Below, in pieces: positions 32,494-41,593 of a stretch of 64,000 nt of DNA. Numbering within the stretch: position 1 is the first letter of the stretch; each line of letters starts with the position of its first letter. A program made the translations under genes and the position numbers. The notes beneath the pieces are model-generated. The model saw only the letters and a program-made list of their open reading frames with translations. It was not told the DNA's origin and did no database searches. Origin of the DNA: Bacteroidota bacterium (lineage in GTDB: Bacteria; Bacteroidota; Bacteroidia; UBA4408); the NCBI GenBank assembly GCA_016721765.1, contig JADKHO010000002.1, forward strand, positions 248,001 through 312,000. Reading direction: 5' to 3'.

Positions 32494-33711
32494 TCAGACA
32501 TTCTGTGAAGCTATCCAAGCAGTAGTCCATGCTGCTTGAAAATTAAATCCGCCTGTGATACCATCTATATCAAGCACTTCGCCGGCAAAAAATAAATTCT
32601 TACACACTTTACTTTCCATGGTTTTAAAATCAACTTCATCGAGTTTAACTCCACCACAGGTTACAAATTCCTCTTTGAAAGTTGTTTTTCCTTTGGCTTG
32701 ATAGGTATCGTTGCAAATAATTTCAGCCAGTTTATTGAACTGTTTTTTCGAGACATCGCCCCATTTTAAATTTTCAACAATATCGGCCTTCGCCAAAAAA
32801 TACTCCCATAAGCGTTTCGGAATCTCGTTCCACGGGCAAGTGCTGACCTGCTTTGCAGCCCTTTCGTTTTTAAAATTTGTAAATTCCTTTTGAATGGTTT
32901 CGAAATTAAATTGAGCTAACCAATTGATCCGAATTTCGAATGTATAATTGCGTTCAAAAAGTTTACGTGCACCCCATGCAGAAAGCTTTAGCACTGCAGG
33001 ACCGCTAAATCCCCAGTGTGTAATTAACAATGCCCCTTCCTGACTAAGTTTGGTACCGCTAATTGAAACTTTAGCATGTTGCACCGATAGTCCCATTAAT
33101 TTGCTGATGGGTGTATTTGGAATATTAAAAGTAAATAATGATGGAACGGGGGCTTCTATGCTATGACCTAATTTTGTTAGGTAGTCATAATCAATTTGCT
33201 TTGCACTTCCACCATTTGCGATGATCAGTTTATTACAACTGAATTCCCCGCCATTTTCCATTTGAATTAAAAACCCATTTTCACGTTTTTGAATCGCTTT
33301 TACATTGGCTTGTAATTTCAGTTGTACATGATATTTTTCAGCTTCTTGCATCAAGCAATCCACAATGCTTTGAGAGGAATTGCTTTGTGGAAACATACGA
33401 CCATCCCCTTCCGCCTTGAGCGCTACTCCCCTGCTTTCGAACCAGTTGATGGTGTGGGTTGTATTGAATTGATGAAATGCTTGAAACAACTGCTTTTGTC
33501 CACGCGGATAGCTTTTAACTAACTGTTGGATATCAAAGCAGGCATGGGTTACATTGCATCTTCCACCTCCAGAAACTTTTACTTTAGAAAGCAGCTTTGT
33601 TGATTTTTCGAGCAATAAAACCTTGGCTGTTGCATTTTTTTGTGCTGCATTGATGGCTGCAAAAAAACCGGCTGCTCCCCCTCCTATTACAACAATTGTT
33701 TTTTGATCCAT
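32494..33711 (-). CDS. HI0933/YhiN-family flavoprotein (BaiN-like oxidoreductase)
   Basis: The 405-residue protein begins QKTIVVIGGGAAGFFAAINA, an FAD dinucleotide-binding motif. It then shows STKLLSKVKVSGGGRCNVTH, the hallmark of the HI0933 family. Further family motifs are FFESRG-like WFESRGVALKAEGDGRMFP and the C-terminal FVTCGGVKLDEVDFKTMESK with LFFAGEVLDIDGITGGFNFQ. Members are soluble NAD(P)/FAD-dependent proteins whose physiological substrate is mostly unknown. One human-gut member (BaiN) was proposed to act on bile acids. The gene is complete and converges on maf. Confidence 0.92.
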   Translation of the reverse strand: MDQKTIVVIGGGAAGFFAAINAAQKNATAKVLLLEKSTKLLSKVKVSGGGRCNVTHACFDIQQLVKSYPRGQKQLFQAFHQFNTTHTINWFESRGVALKAEGDGRMFPQSNSSQSIVDCLMQEAEKYHVQLKLQANVKAIQKRENGFLIQMENGGEFSCNKLIIANGGSAKQIDYDYLTKLGHSIEAPVPSLFTFNIPNTPISKLMGLSVQHAKVSISGTKLSQEGALLITHWGFSGPAVLKLSAWGARKLFERNYTFEIRINWLAQFNFETIQKEFTNFKNERAAKQVSTCPWNEIPKRLWEYFLAKADIVENLKWGDVSKKQFNKLAEIICNDTYQAKGKTTFKEEFVTCGGVKLDEVDFKTMESKVCKNLFFAGEVLDIDGITGGFNFQAAWTTAWIASQNV

Positions 33712-34013
33712 TAAACAGTTCCAGCTACTTGTTGTTGCAAAAGTGGTAAAAAAAACAATCTCCTGTTCTAAATTTTTCTCATTAAACTCAAATAGAACGC
33801 TGATCTATTAGGATGATTATGATTTTTTATGAGGTAGTAATGTATCCTACAGCAGTTGCATGGAAAGGATTTTGGTAATAGCTGATTGCCATTGTTTAAT
33901 GAATGAATATCAATCATGATGTTTTTGTATTAATAAGCTTAATACAAAGCCTTATTTTTATTTGAAAACAAAAAAACTATCTTCAAGCCTTAAATTTTTG
34001 AGTAAAGAATTAT
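33712..34013. other. Intergenic region with one dispersed-repeat copy
   Basis: A copy of the dispersed repeat lies at 33791-33829 (AATAGAACGCTGATCTATTA then GGATGATTATGATTTTTT). The rest of the 302-bp gap shows no gene and no exact promoter match. Confidence 0.6.
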
Positions 34014-35870
34014 ATGGTAAAAGAAAAACAAAAAAACAAAGCAACTGTCTCAAATAGCGGTTCAACAGCCATTTCGAAGTGGTTGCCTTTGCTATTTTTT
34101 TTCTTAGCATTTTTCATTTATTCCAACACGCTCCAACATGAATATGCCCAAGATGATGATATTTATACACGCAAGAACAGCTTTATTCAAAAAGGTATAA
34201 GTTCTTTTCCTGAGCTTGTAAAACAAGGTAGTTTGGTTGGTTTTGACAGCACCAATGTTTCGGATTACCGACCTTTAGTATTAATAAATTTTGCTCTCGA
34301 AAAATCGCTTTTTGGAAATTCACCAAAGGCAAATCACTTTTTTAACGTATTACTCTACGCCTTAATATGTACACTTTTATTTTTCTTTTTAAGAAAAATA
34401 TTTTCCAATTATCCCATTTATGTCCCCTTATTAATTGTGTTGCTTTTTATGCTGCATCCCTTGCACACCGAGGTAGTGGCAAATATTAAAAGCAGGGATG
34501 AATTGCTTTGTTTTTTATTTGGATTGATTTCACTGCATTTTATTTTTAAATACGAAAGCAGTCATAATCTAAAACATGCCGTGTGGAGTTACATCAGCTT
34601 TTTCTTGTGCCTCTTGTGCAAGGAGAATGGTTTTACCTTTTTGGGATTAATCCCACTTTTACTTTATTTTTTCACACCTTCAACTTTCAAAAGAATTGTG
34701 CTTTTAAGCCTGCCCTTCGTTGCAATTGCCGGGCTTAATTTACTTATTCGCATGGCTGTGTTAGACTCGCTCATGCTTTCAAAAAATTTAGTTTTAATGG
34801 ACAATTCATTGATAGCTGCAACGAACTTTAGTGATCAATTGGCCACTAACTTTACCATGTTATTAAAGGCTATTACCTTATTGTTTTTCCCCATCACTTT
34901 ATCCTATGATTACTCCTTTAATGAATTTCCAATTGTAAGCTGGAGCAGTATTGAGGCATTGCTTTCCTTGCTGCTTTATTTGGGGCTTGGCATGATTGCA
35001 ATTCTTGGACTAAAAAAGAAAAGTATTTTTTCATTTGCCATTCTTTTTTATTTAATCAGCTATTCCCTTACTTCCAATTTGTTTTTTAAGATTGGATCTT
35101 CATTTGCCGAGCGCTTCCTGTTTGCGCCATCTCTGGCCTTTTGCATTGCTTTTCCATTTTTGCTGGCACTTATTCTTAAGTTAGATTTAAAAAAAGTTAG
35201 CGCAAGCATTGCTTCCAAATTAATTGCTACTTGCTTGGTGTTGTGTTTGCTTTTTTCGTTTAAAACCATTTCAAGAAATGCCGTTTGGAAAAATAATTCG
35301 ACGCTTTTTGCATCCGGAATCGAAACTGCTCCCAACAGCGCCCGTGTACATTTTGCTTATGCAAATGAATTTCGCGAAAAAGTAGAAGGCAGTGCAGACC
35401 TTTTTGTGAAGCAAGAAGCTGCGAAATCAGCCATTTCATCTTACCAAAAAGGACTTGCAATTTATGATAAGGATGAGCGTATTTACTACAACATGGGCGT
35501 GGTGTACTACAACATAAACGAAATTGAAAAAGCGAGTGAAGTGTATGAAAAAGCACTAAAAATAAAACCTGATTATCCCGAAGCTTTAAATAATATGGGT
35601 GTAATTTATTTTAATAAAAAGGAATATGCTACGGCTCAATCGTATTTCAAAAAAGCGATACAAAGCAATTCAAAATATACCGATGCTTACGCTAATTTAG
35701 GTGCAAGTTTTCACAACATGGGTGACCCTAAATCCGCCATCCCATATTTCGAAAAGGCAATGGCATTAAGTCCCAGCAATGGAATATTTAACAATTTGAG
35801 CATGGCATATGGGGCAATTGGCGATACTGCAAAAGCAAGTTATTATGCGGCACAAGCAAAACTTTATTAA
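34014..35870 (+). CDS. TMTC-like membrane protein with C-terminal TPR repeats
   Basis: The 618-residue protein combines about ten N-terminal membrane segments (20-430) with a soluble C-terminal TPR solenoid (about 450-618). The first extracytoplasmic loop has YAQDDDIYTRKN, an acidic motif like that of GT-C glycosyltransferases, then VSDYRPLVLINFALEK. LHPLHTEVVANIKSRDELLC in the next loop is typical of TMTC-like proteins. The TPR motifs read YYNMGVVYYNINEIEKASEV, ALNNMGVIYFNKKEYATAQS and AYANLGASFHNMGDPKSAIP. Animal TMTC proteins are O-mannosyltransferases. By this layout a lipid-linked-sugar-dependent protein or glycan glycosyltransferase is plausible, but the substrate is unknown. Confidence 0.82.
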   Translation: MVKEKQKNKATVSNSGSTAISKWLPLLFFFLAFFIYSNTLQHEYAQDDDIYTRKNSFIQKGISSFPELVKQGSLVGFDSTNVSDYRPLVLINFALEKSLFGNSPKANHFFNVLLYALICTLLFFFLRKIFSNYPIYVPLLIVLLFMLHPLHTEVVANIKSRDELLCFLFGLISLHFIFKYESSHNLKHAVWSYISFFLCLLCKENGFTFLGLIPLLLYFFTPSTFKRIVLLSLPFVAIAGLNLLIRMAVLDSLMLSKNLVLMDNSLIAATNFSDQLATNFTMLLKAITLLFFPITLSYDYSFNEFPIVSWSSIEALLSLLLYLGLGMIAILGLKKKSIFSFAILFYLISYSLTSNLFFKIGSSFAERFLFAPSLAFCIAFPFLLALILKLDLKKVSASIASKLIATCLVLCLLFSFKTISRNAVWKNNSTLFASGIETAPNSARVHFAYANEFREKVEGSADLFVKQEAAKSAISSYQKGLAIYDKDERIYYNMGVVYYNINEIEKASEVYEKALKIKPDYPEALNNMGVIYFNKKEYATAQSYFKKAIQSNSKYTDAYANLGASFHNMGDPKSAIPYFEKAMALSPSNGIFNNLSMAYGAIGDTAKASYYAAQAKLY

Positions 35871-35891
35871 AAAACAGCCAACGAAAATTCG

Positions 35892-35899
35892 TATTTTTG
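35892..35899 (+). promoter_or_regulatory. -7 element TATTTTTG
   Basis: An exact TAnnTTTG match lies 22 bases upstream of the T9SS protein gene at 35922. No TTG is found at 17-23 bases upstream, so only the -7 half is supported. Confidence 0.45.
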
Positions 35900-35921
35900 A
35901 CACTTCCATTAAAATGAAAAA

Positions 35922-37028
35922 ATGAAAAAAAACTTACTCTTACTTTGTTTAACTTTTGCATTTGCAGCGGCTAAAGCCCAAATCACCATAACTAAAAATG
36001 ATTTTGCCATTGCAGGCGACACTTTTCGAGTGAGTAATGCATCGGGCATCGGCATCAATAATTTAGACACAACGGGTGCAAACATCACTTGGGATTATTC
36101 TTCCTTAACGGCACTGACACAAACTGTGGATACCTTTGTTGCGGTTTCTTCAACACCATTCTTATATCAACTGTATTTTAATAATCAGTTTACTTATCCC
36201 AACACAAAAGCAACAGTAGCCACAAAAATTGCAACACCGGCATTACCTCCGGGGGCTCCTATTACCATAAGCAATTCCTATGGTTTTTATAAAGTAAACA
36301 CGGCGGCATTTGCGCAAGTAGGATTTGGAGCCACAATTAGTGGACTACCCACTTCTATTCCTTACGATTCATTGGATTATGTGTATCGCTTTCCGATGAA
36401 TTATTTAAATGAAGATTCCTGCAAGTATAAGTTTCAACTGAGTTTACCGGGCATTGGATACTTAAGAAGAAGGGCGACACGTGTGAACATAGTGGATGGA
36501 TGGGGAACATTGATTACTCCTTTTGGAACTTTCAACACTTTGCGGGTGAAATCAACCACTTATGCTACGGATACGATATATATTACCCAACTGATGTTTG
36601 GGACTCAAATTGTGCAACAACCAACTGTTGAATACAAATGGATTGGTGTTAACAGTGGTATTCCCTATTTGACCATTAATGCTACGGATGGGCCGCTGCA
36701 AACGGTTACTTCGGTTAGTTACAGAGACAGCATTCGTCCGGTAATTTCAATTGGGCTAGCTGAGCAAAATGAAATCAATAATATGCTTGTTTATCCTAAC
36801 CCTGCCGACACTAAAAGTATTTTATCTTTTGAACAAAAGCAAAGTGGGAAAGTAAAGATTGAATTATACTCGGCCAATGGAACACTGATTCGCATGCTTA
36901 CAGATGCTTATCTGCCGCAAGGACTTAATGTAATTCCTATTGATTTAACAGCAGAAACAAGTGGTTTGTACTTTGTTAGAATAAAAAATGATTCTTACTC
37001 TGTTACAAAAAAACTGAGTCGCTTTTAA
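35922..37028 (+). CDS. Secreted T9SS-sorted protein of unknown function
   Basis: The 368-residue protein has a signal peptide (LLLLCLTFAFAAAKAQ). A beta-rich body of about 260 residues with no recognised domain follows, containing NNLDTTGANITWDYSSLTAL and PFGTFNTLRVKSTTYATDTI. A type A sorting domain begins MLVYPNPADTKSILSFEQ and ends SVTKKLSRF. The body resembles a group of uncharacterised Bacteroidetes surface proteins in which a conserved W-G-T-L-x-T-P-x-G-T-F motif appears. Here it reads GWGTLITPFGTFNTLRVK. It has its own -7 element and meets priA head-on with a two-base gap. Confidence 0.85.
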   Translation: MKKNLLLLCLTFAFAAAKAQITITKNDFAIAGDTFRVSNASGIGINNLDTTGANITWDYSSLTALTQTVDTFVAVSSTPFLYQLYFNNQFTYPNTKATVATKIATPALPPGAPITISNSYGFYKVNTAAFAQVGFGATISGLPTSIPYDSLDYVYRFPMNYLNEDSCKYKFQLSLPGIGYLRRRATRVNIVDGWGTLITPFGTFNTLRVKSTTYATDTIYITQLMFGTQIVQQPTVEYKWIGVNSGIPYLTINATDGPLQTVTSVSYRDSIRPVISIGLAEQNEINNMLVYPNPADTKSILSFEQKQSGKVKIELYSANGTLIRMLTDAYLPQGLNVIPIDLTAETSGLYFVRIKNDSYSVTKKLSRF

Positions 37029-37030
37029 TA

Positions 37031-39616
37031 TTAAACAGGGTCAACGTCTGCAACTAGAACGATAGACTTGTATTCCGGAATTTGTTTTAATTCCGCACTT
37101 AAAGCAGCAATTTTTTGTTTGGACTGCTGAATGGATATTTCCTTTTCTAATTTTATTAAAATATTTTTCAAAAAATAATTGCGTACGCGCGAAACAGCAG
37201 GAAATTCGGGACCTAGCACGCGATGAGCAAAACTCAAGCGCAATTGATCAGCATAGTCGGCAGCCGCATTGTTTAAAATATTTGCATCCTTGTGCTTAAG
37301 CGTAAGTTTAATTAATCGATAAAATGGTGGATACAAATAATTTTTGCGTTCCAACAATTGTGCGGTATAAAATTCTTCCCAACTATTTTCAATAACCGTG
37401 CGAATTACCTGATGGTTGGGTGTATGCGTTTGAATAATTACTTTTCCTCGTTTGTCTTTCCGCCCTGCTCGCCCACTCACCTGTGCCATGAGTTGGTAGC
37501 TGCGTTCAAAAGAACGAAAATCGGGAAAATGCAACATGCTATCGGCATTCAATATCCCGACTACACTCACATGGTCAAAATCTAAACCCTTTGTCACCAT
37601 TTGTGTACCAACTAAAACATCTACCTGCTGTTCCTCAAAACTTTGAATAATTTGTTGGTAGGCGTATTTGCTGCGGGTTGTATCGAGGTCCATTCTGGCG
37701 ATACGGGCTGTTGGAAAAAAGATGGCAAGTTCTTCCTCAATCTTTTCGGTTCCAAATCCCTTCATCAACATCTCGGTGGAACCGCATGCTTCGCAGGCTG
37801 TAGGAGGTTTTGTACTAAAGCCACAATAATGGCATTTTAATAAATTTACGTTTTTATGATAGGTTAAACTCACGTCGCATTGCGTGCATTGCGGCACCCA
37901 GGCACAGGTATTGCACTCGAGCATTGGAGCAAATCCACGACGGTTTTGAAATAATATTACCTGCTCTTTATTCTCTAAGGCCATTTGAATATGATTGAGC
38001 AACAAAGGCGTAAAATGCGATTTCATTTCTTTCCGCTTTTTTGCTTCTTGCACGTCCGCTAGTAAAATTTCAGGAAGCTGAACCCCACCAAATCTTTCGG
38101 TTAACTGCACATACCCATATTTATTTTGAGTGGCATTAAAATAACTTTCTAAGGCCGGAGTTGCTGAACCCAATAGCGTTTTAGAACGATGAACTTGCGC
38201 TAAAAAAAGTGCTGAATCGCGTGCATTATAGCGCGGTGCAGGATCGTATTGTTTGTAAGAAGTATCGTGTTCTTCATCCACAATTATTAATCCCAAATCA
38301 GCATAAGGCAAAAACAAAGCAGAACGGGCGCCAATGATGAGTTGATAATTTGAATTTGTGCGCAATCCATCAATTCTATCAGGGGATTCAAGCTTGTTAA
38401 CAGCTTCGCTATTTAAGGTTCCTTTCGCAGGATCGTTCGGTTGAAAAGCAAGTACTTTATTCCAAACTTCTACCCTTTCGTTTTCACTAAATTTACTGTG
38501 ATACACACCCACCACTTCGCCAAAAAATTTACGAATGCGGTTAATGATTTGAGTGGTTAATGCGATTTCGGGCAGCAAGTATAAAACTTGCTTTCCGCGA
38601 GCCAGGACATCTGCAATAAGTTTGACATAAATTTCGGTTTTACCGCTTGAGGTTACACCCTGCAAAAGCACCACTTCCTTTTTAGAAAAATCCGAATTAA
38701 TTTTTTGGTAAGCCTTTTCTTGCTGTTCACTTAAATTTACGGTTTTGCCTTCCGATGCAAAGGTTCCCAGCCTATCTATTTCCAATTCATAAATTTCGAG
38801 CACCTGCTTTTTCACCAAGTCATTTAAAACGGATGCCCCGGCCCCACTTTCATTTAATAACTCTTTCTTTTTAACTGCTTTTGGAAAATTGGAATACCTT
38901 TCGGACAGCTTAATAAAAGCCATCAGCACTTGTAATTGCTTAAATGCCTTTTTCTCTAATTTATCAAAAATTTCTTTTAACTTTTCTTCGGAAGACGCTT
39001 GTTCGCTAAGTCTTACATACTGTTCGACCTTAGCTTTAAATCTGTCTTTCAATTCTTCCTCAACCAGCACAACATTTTTCTCTAGGAGGCTTTTTATAAT
39101 GGGATAAGCTATCTTGAGTCCAACAATCTCGCTGGCTTCTTGAATTGAAATTACTTCTCTTAATTGAAGGGCCTCAGCAATTAAAAATTCCTTATCGCTT
39201 AAACTTTGCTCGAGTAATGATTTTTGTTCATCCGATTGTGCAGTATAAGCAGGATTGAGCAATATTTTGGTTTCGCTCGATAATTTTAACCCGGATGGAA
39301 GTGCTGCATTCATTACTTCGCCAACAGTACACATGTAGTATTTCGCCATCCATTCCCACAACTCAAGTTGTTTTTGATTCACGATTGGTGTTACATCCAA
39401 AATGCTATCGATGTATTTGGCCTCGTATTTTGAAGGCGGTGTGGAATGAACGCTTCTCACAATTGCTGTATACAATTTGCTTTTACCCAACTGCACCACT
39501 ACCCGCTGACCAACAAGAACATGTTCATTTAAATCGAAGGGAACGCGATAGGTGTAGCGCTGTGGCAATGCCAGCGGCAAGATAACATCGATAAATAAAG
39601 TAGTCCTTTCCATCAT
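37031..39616 (-). CDS. priA: Primosomal protein N' (replication restart helicase PriA)
   Basis: PriA recognises stalled or D-loop forks and reloads the replicative helicase. The 861-residue protein has the N-terminal 3'-DNA-binding domain (VDVILPLALPQRYTYRVP-like opening). A helicase domain follows with Walker A GVTSSGKTEIYVKL (about 322), DEEHD at about 447, and the motif III region LGSATPALES. The zinc-binding insertion has eight cysteines: CNTCAWVPQCTQC and later CHYCGF and CEACGS. Helicase motifs V-VI are MVTKGLDFDHVSVV and QVSGRAGRKDKRG. Between VEVWNKVLAFQ and the GARSALFLPY motif there are roughly 30 extra polar residues, a longer loop than in compact homologues. It converges on the T9SS gene at 35922. 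Confidence 0.96.
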   Translation of the reverse strand: MMERTTLFIDVILPLALPQRYTYRVPFDLNEHVLVGQRVVVQLGKSKLYTAIVRSVHSTPPSKYEAKYIDSILDVTPIVNQKQLELWEWMAKYYMCTVGEVMNAALPSGLKLSSETKILLNPAYTAQSDEQKSLLEQSLSDKEFLIAEALQLREVISIQEASEIVGLKIAYPIIKSLLEKNVVLVEEELKDRFKAKVEQYVRLSEQASSEEKLKEIFDKLEKKAFKQLQVLMAFIKLSERYSNFPKAVKKKELLNESGAGASVLNDLVKKQVLEIYELEIDRLGTFASEGKTVNLSEQQEKAYQKINSDFSKKEVVLLQGVTSSGKTEIYVKLIADVLARGKQVLYLLPEIALTTQIINRIRKFFGEVVGVYHSKFSENERVEVWNKVLAFQPNDPAKGTLNSEAVNKLESPDRIDGLRTNSNYQLIIGARSALFLPYADLGLIIVDEEHDTSYKQYDPAPRYNARDSALFLAQVHRSKTLLGSATPALESYFNATQNKYGYVQLTERFGGVQLPEILLADVQEAKKRKEMKSHFTPLLLNHIQMALENKEQVILFQNRRGFAPMLECNTCAWVPQCTQCDVSLTYHKNVNLLKCHYCGFSTKPPTACEACGSTEMLMKGFGTEKIEEELAIFFPTARIARMDLDTTRSKYAYQQIIQSFEEQQVDVLVGTQMVTKGLDFDHVSVVGILNADSMLHFPDFRSFERSYQLMAQVSGRAGRKDKRGKVIIQTHTPNHQVIRTVIENSWEEFYTAQLLERKNYLYPPFYRLIKLTLKHKDANILNNAAADYADQLRLSFAHRVLGPEFPAVSRVRNYFLKNILIKLEKEISIQQSKQKIAALSAELKQIPEYKSIVLVADVDPV

Positions 39617-39689
39617 ACAACTCGATCAAAGCGGCACTGCAAAATAGTTAGCAATATGCCCATAGCTAGCATCATTCAAACATATCAAT

Positions 39690-39697
39690 TATATTTG
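39690..39697 (+). promoter_or_regulatory. -7 element TATATTTG
   Basis: An exact -7 consensus lies 27 bases upstream of the ATG at 39725. It lies downstream of a longer possible start (39656), which supports 39725 as the true start of the dehydratase gene. A TTG -33 partner is not seen. Confidence 0.5.
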
Positions 39698-39724
39698 AAC
39701 TCTATAAAACATTTCAAAAATAGA

Positions 39725-41593
39725 ATGCTCGAGTTAAAAAACAGCATGCCCCGTTGGATTATTTTGTTAATTGATGTGGCCATCTGTATAGTATCGCTTT
39801 GTATTGCTTATTTGCTTCGATTTAATTTTTCGATGCCCCCAGAAGCGGATAAAAATGCTTTACCGCTTGTGTTTGCGCTAGTTATCGGGATTAGACTACT
39901 ATCCTTCTTTATTGGTAAAACCTATGCCGGCATTATTCGCTACACCAGTACAGAAGATGCGAAACGAATTTTTATAACGATTACTGCCGGGAGTTTGTTT
40001 TTTATCGGGTGCAATCTTTTCTCCTATCTCTACAATCAAACTTTCCTCATTCCATTTTCCATTGTTTTTATTGAATTGATGAGCACCATTTTTATTATGA
40101 TTAGCTCAAGGGTTATGGTAAAGCTGTTGTACTTTAATCAAAAAAGTCGTTTGCAGGAAAAGATTAATGTAATTATTTACGGTGCCGGAGAAGCAGGATT
40201 AATAGCTAAAAGAACACTCGATAGAGATGCCGGAACAAAATATAAAGTGCTTGCCTTTATTGACGACGATAAAAATAAAAGCAAAAAAAAATTGGAAGGT
40301 GTGAGTATTTATACTCCAGATGACTTGCAAAATTTATTGAGTGAGAACGATGTGGCGCATGTTATTATTTCGATTCAAAACATTGCTGCGGCGCGCAAAC
40401 AGGAGATTGTGGAAAAGTGTTTTCAATATTCGACTAAGGTGCTTACGGTTCCTCCAATTAATAACTGGATTAACGGCGAATTGAGTTTTAAACAGATTAA
40501 AAAAATAAATATTGAGGATTTATTGGGTCGTGACCCGATTAAACTGAATTTGGATGGCATAAAAAAGCAATTGTCACAAAAAACAATCTTAGTAACCGGC
40601 GCGGCTGGCTCTATTGGAAGCGAACTGGTGCGTCAAATTTTAAAATTTAATCCAAGCAAAATAATTTTATTCGATCAAGCGGAGTCGCCTTTGTATGAGC
40701 TGGAAATGGAGCTTTCGGATTTTGCAAAAAAACACATTACGGAATTCGTTATTGGGGACATCAGAAATATTGAACGACTCGAAAATGTATTTCGCACCTT
40801 TCAACCGGATGTGGTGTATCATGCAGCTGCCTATAAGCATGTGCCGCTTATGGAAGAAAATCCTTCGGAAGCTTTGCTCACGAATGTGCTAGGAACTAAA
40901 AATGTTGCTGATTTAGCTGTAAAATATAAGGTTAAAGAATTTGTGATGGTATCGACCGATAAGGCCGTGAATCCAACTAATGTAATGGGCGCTTCCAAAC
41001 GCATAGCTGAGATTTACACACAGTCATTAAATGCCACTTGCGCCACAAAATTTATTACCACTCGCTTTGGCAATGTGCTAGGGAGCAATGGTTCGGTAAT
41101 TCCGCGTTTTAAAAGGCAGATTGAAAAAGGCGGACCCATTACGATTACACATCCTGAAATTACCAGGTATTTTATGACCATACCCGAATCTTGTCAGCTG
41201 GTGCTGGAAGCAGGTTCGATGGGTAAAGGAGGCGAAATATTTATTTTCGACATGGGTGAATCGGTGAAGATTATTGATTTGGCTAAGAAAATGATTCGTT
41301 TATCTGGATTGACTTTAGACAAAGACATTCAGATAATTTACACAGGCTTACGACCGGGAGAAAAACTTTTTGAAGAATTGTTGAACGATGCTGAAAACAC
41401 AATCGCCACGCATCATTCACAAATATTAATTGCGAAGGTAATCCCGAATGAATTTGGAGAAACTTCCGAAAAGATTTTGCGCCTTATTGCTCTTTTTGAT
41501 GGGCAAAACAATCTTGAAATTGTTGGTAAAATGAAGGAATTGGTTCCGGAGTTTAAGAGCAATAATTCTGTTTTCGAAAAATTGGATGGCTAG
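39725..41593 (+). CDS. Nucleoside-diphosphate-sugar 4,6-dehydratase/epimerase, WbpM/CapD type, membrane-bound
   Basis: The 622-residue protein has four N-terminal membrane segments (from MPRWIILLIDVAICIVSLCI), then a CoA-binding-like Rossmann domain (IIYGAGEAGLIAKR). The C-terminal SDR domain starts VTGAAGSIGSELVRQI, with DIRNIERL and HAAAYKHVPLMEENP. In the SDR active site VSTDKAVNPTNVMGASKR has Met where classical SDR enzymes have Tyr, which is normal for the WbpM/PglF/FlaA1 branch. Those enzymes convert UDP-GlcNAc to a 4-keto-6-deoxy sugar at the inner membrane, for O-antigen, capsule or glycoprotein glycan. The later start at 39725 is preferred because the -7 element at 39690 lies inside the longer frame. 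The FAD oxidoreductase gene overlaps its 3' end by eight bases. Confidence 0.9.
   Translation: MLELKNSMPRWIILLIDVAICIVSLCIAYLLRFNFSMPPEADKNALPLVFALVIGIRLLSFFIGKTYAGIIRYTSTEDAKRIFITITAGSLFFIGCNLFSYLYNQTFLIPFSIVFIELMSTIFIMISSRVMVKLLYFNQKSRLQEKINVIIYGAGEAGLIAKRTLDRDAGTKYKVLAFIDDDKNKSKKKLEGVSIYTPDDLQNLLSENDVAHVIISIQNIAAARKQEIVEKCFQYSTKVLTVPPINNWINGELSFKQIKKINIEDLLGRDPIKLNLDGIKKQLSQKTILVTGAAGSIGSELVRQILKFNPSKIILFDQAESPLYELEMELSDFAKKHITEFVIGDIRNIERLENVFRTFQPDVVYHAAAYKHVPLMEENPSEALLTNVLGTKNVADLAVKYKVKEFVMVSTDKAVNPTNVMGASKRIAEIYTQSLNATCATKFITTRFGNVLGSNGSVIPRFKRQIEKGGPITITHPEITRYFMTIPESCQLVLEAGSMGKGGEIFIFDMGESVKIIDLAKKMIRLSGLTLDKDIQIIYTGLRPGEKLFEELLNDAENTIATHHSQILIAKVIPNEFGETSEKILRLIALFDGQNNLEIVGKMKELVPEFKSNNSVFEKLDG

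Noticed and set aside
39656..39724. Start at 39656 for the sugar dehydratase
   Set aside because: It precedes the -7 element at 39690, and 39725 gives the usual membrane N-terminus.
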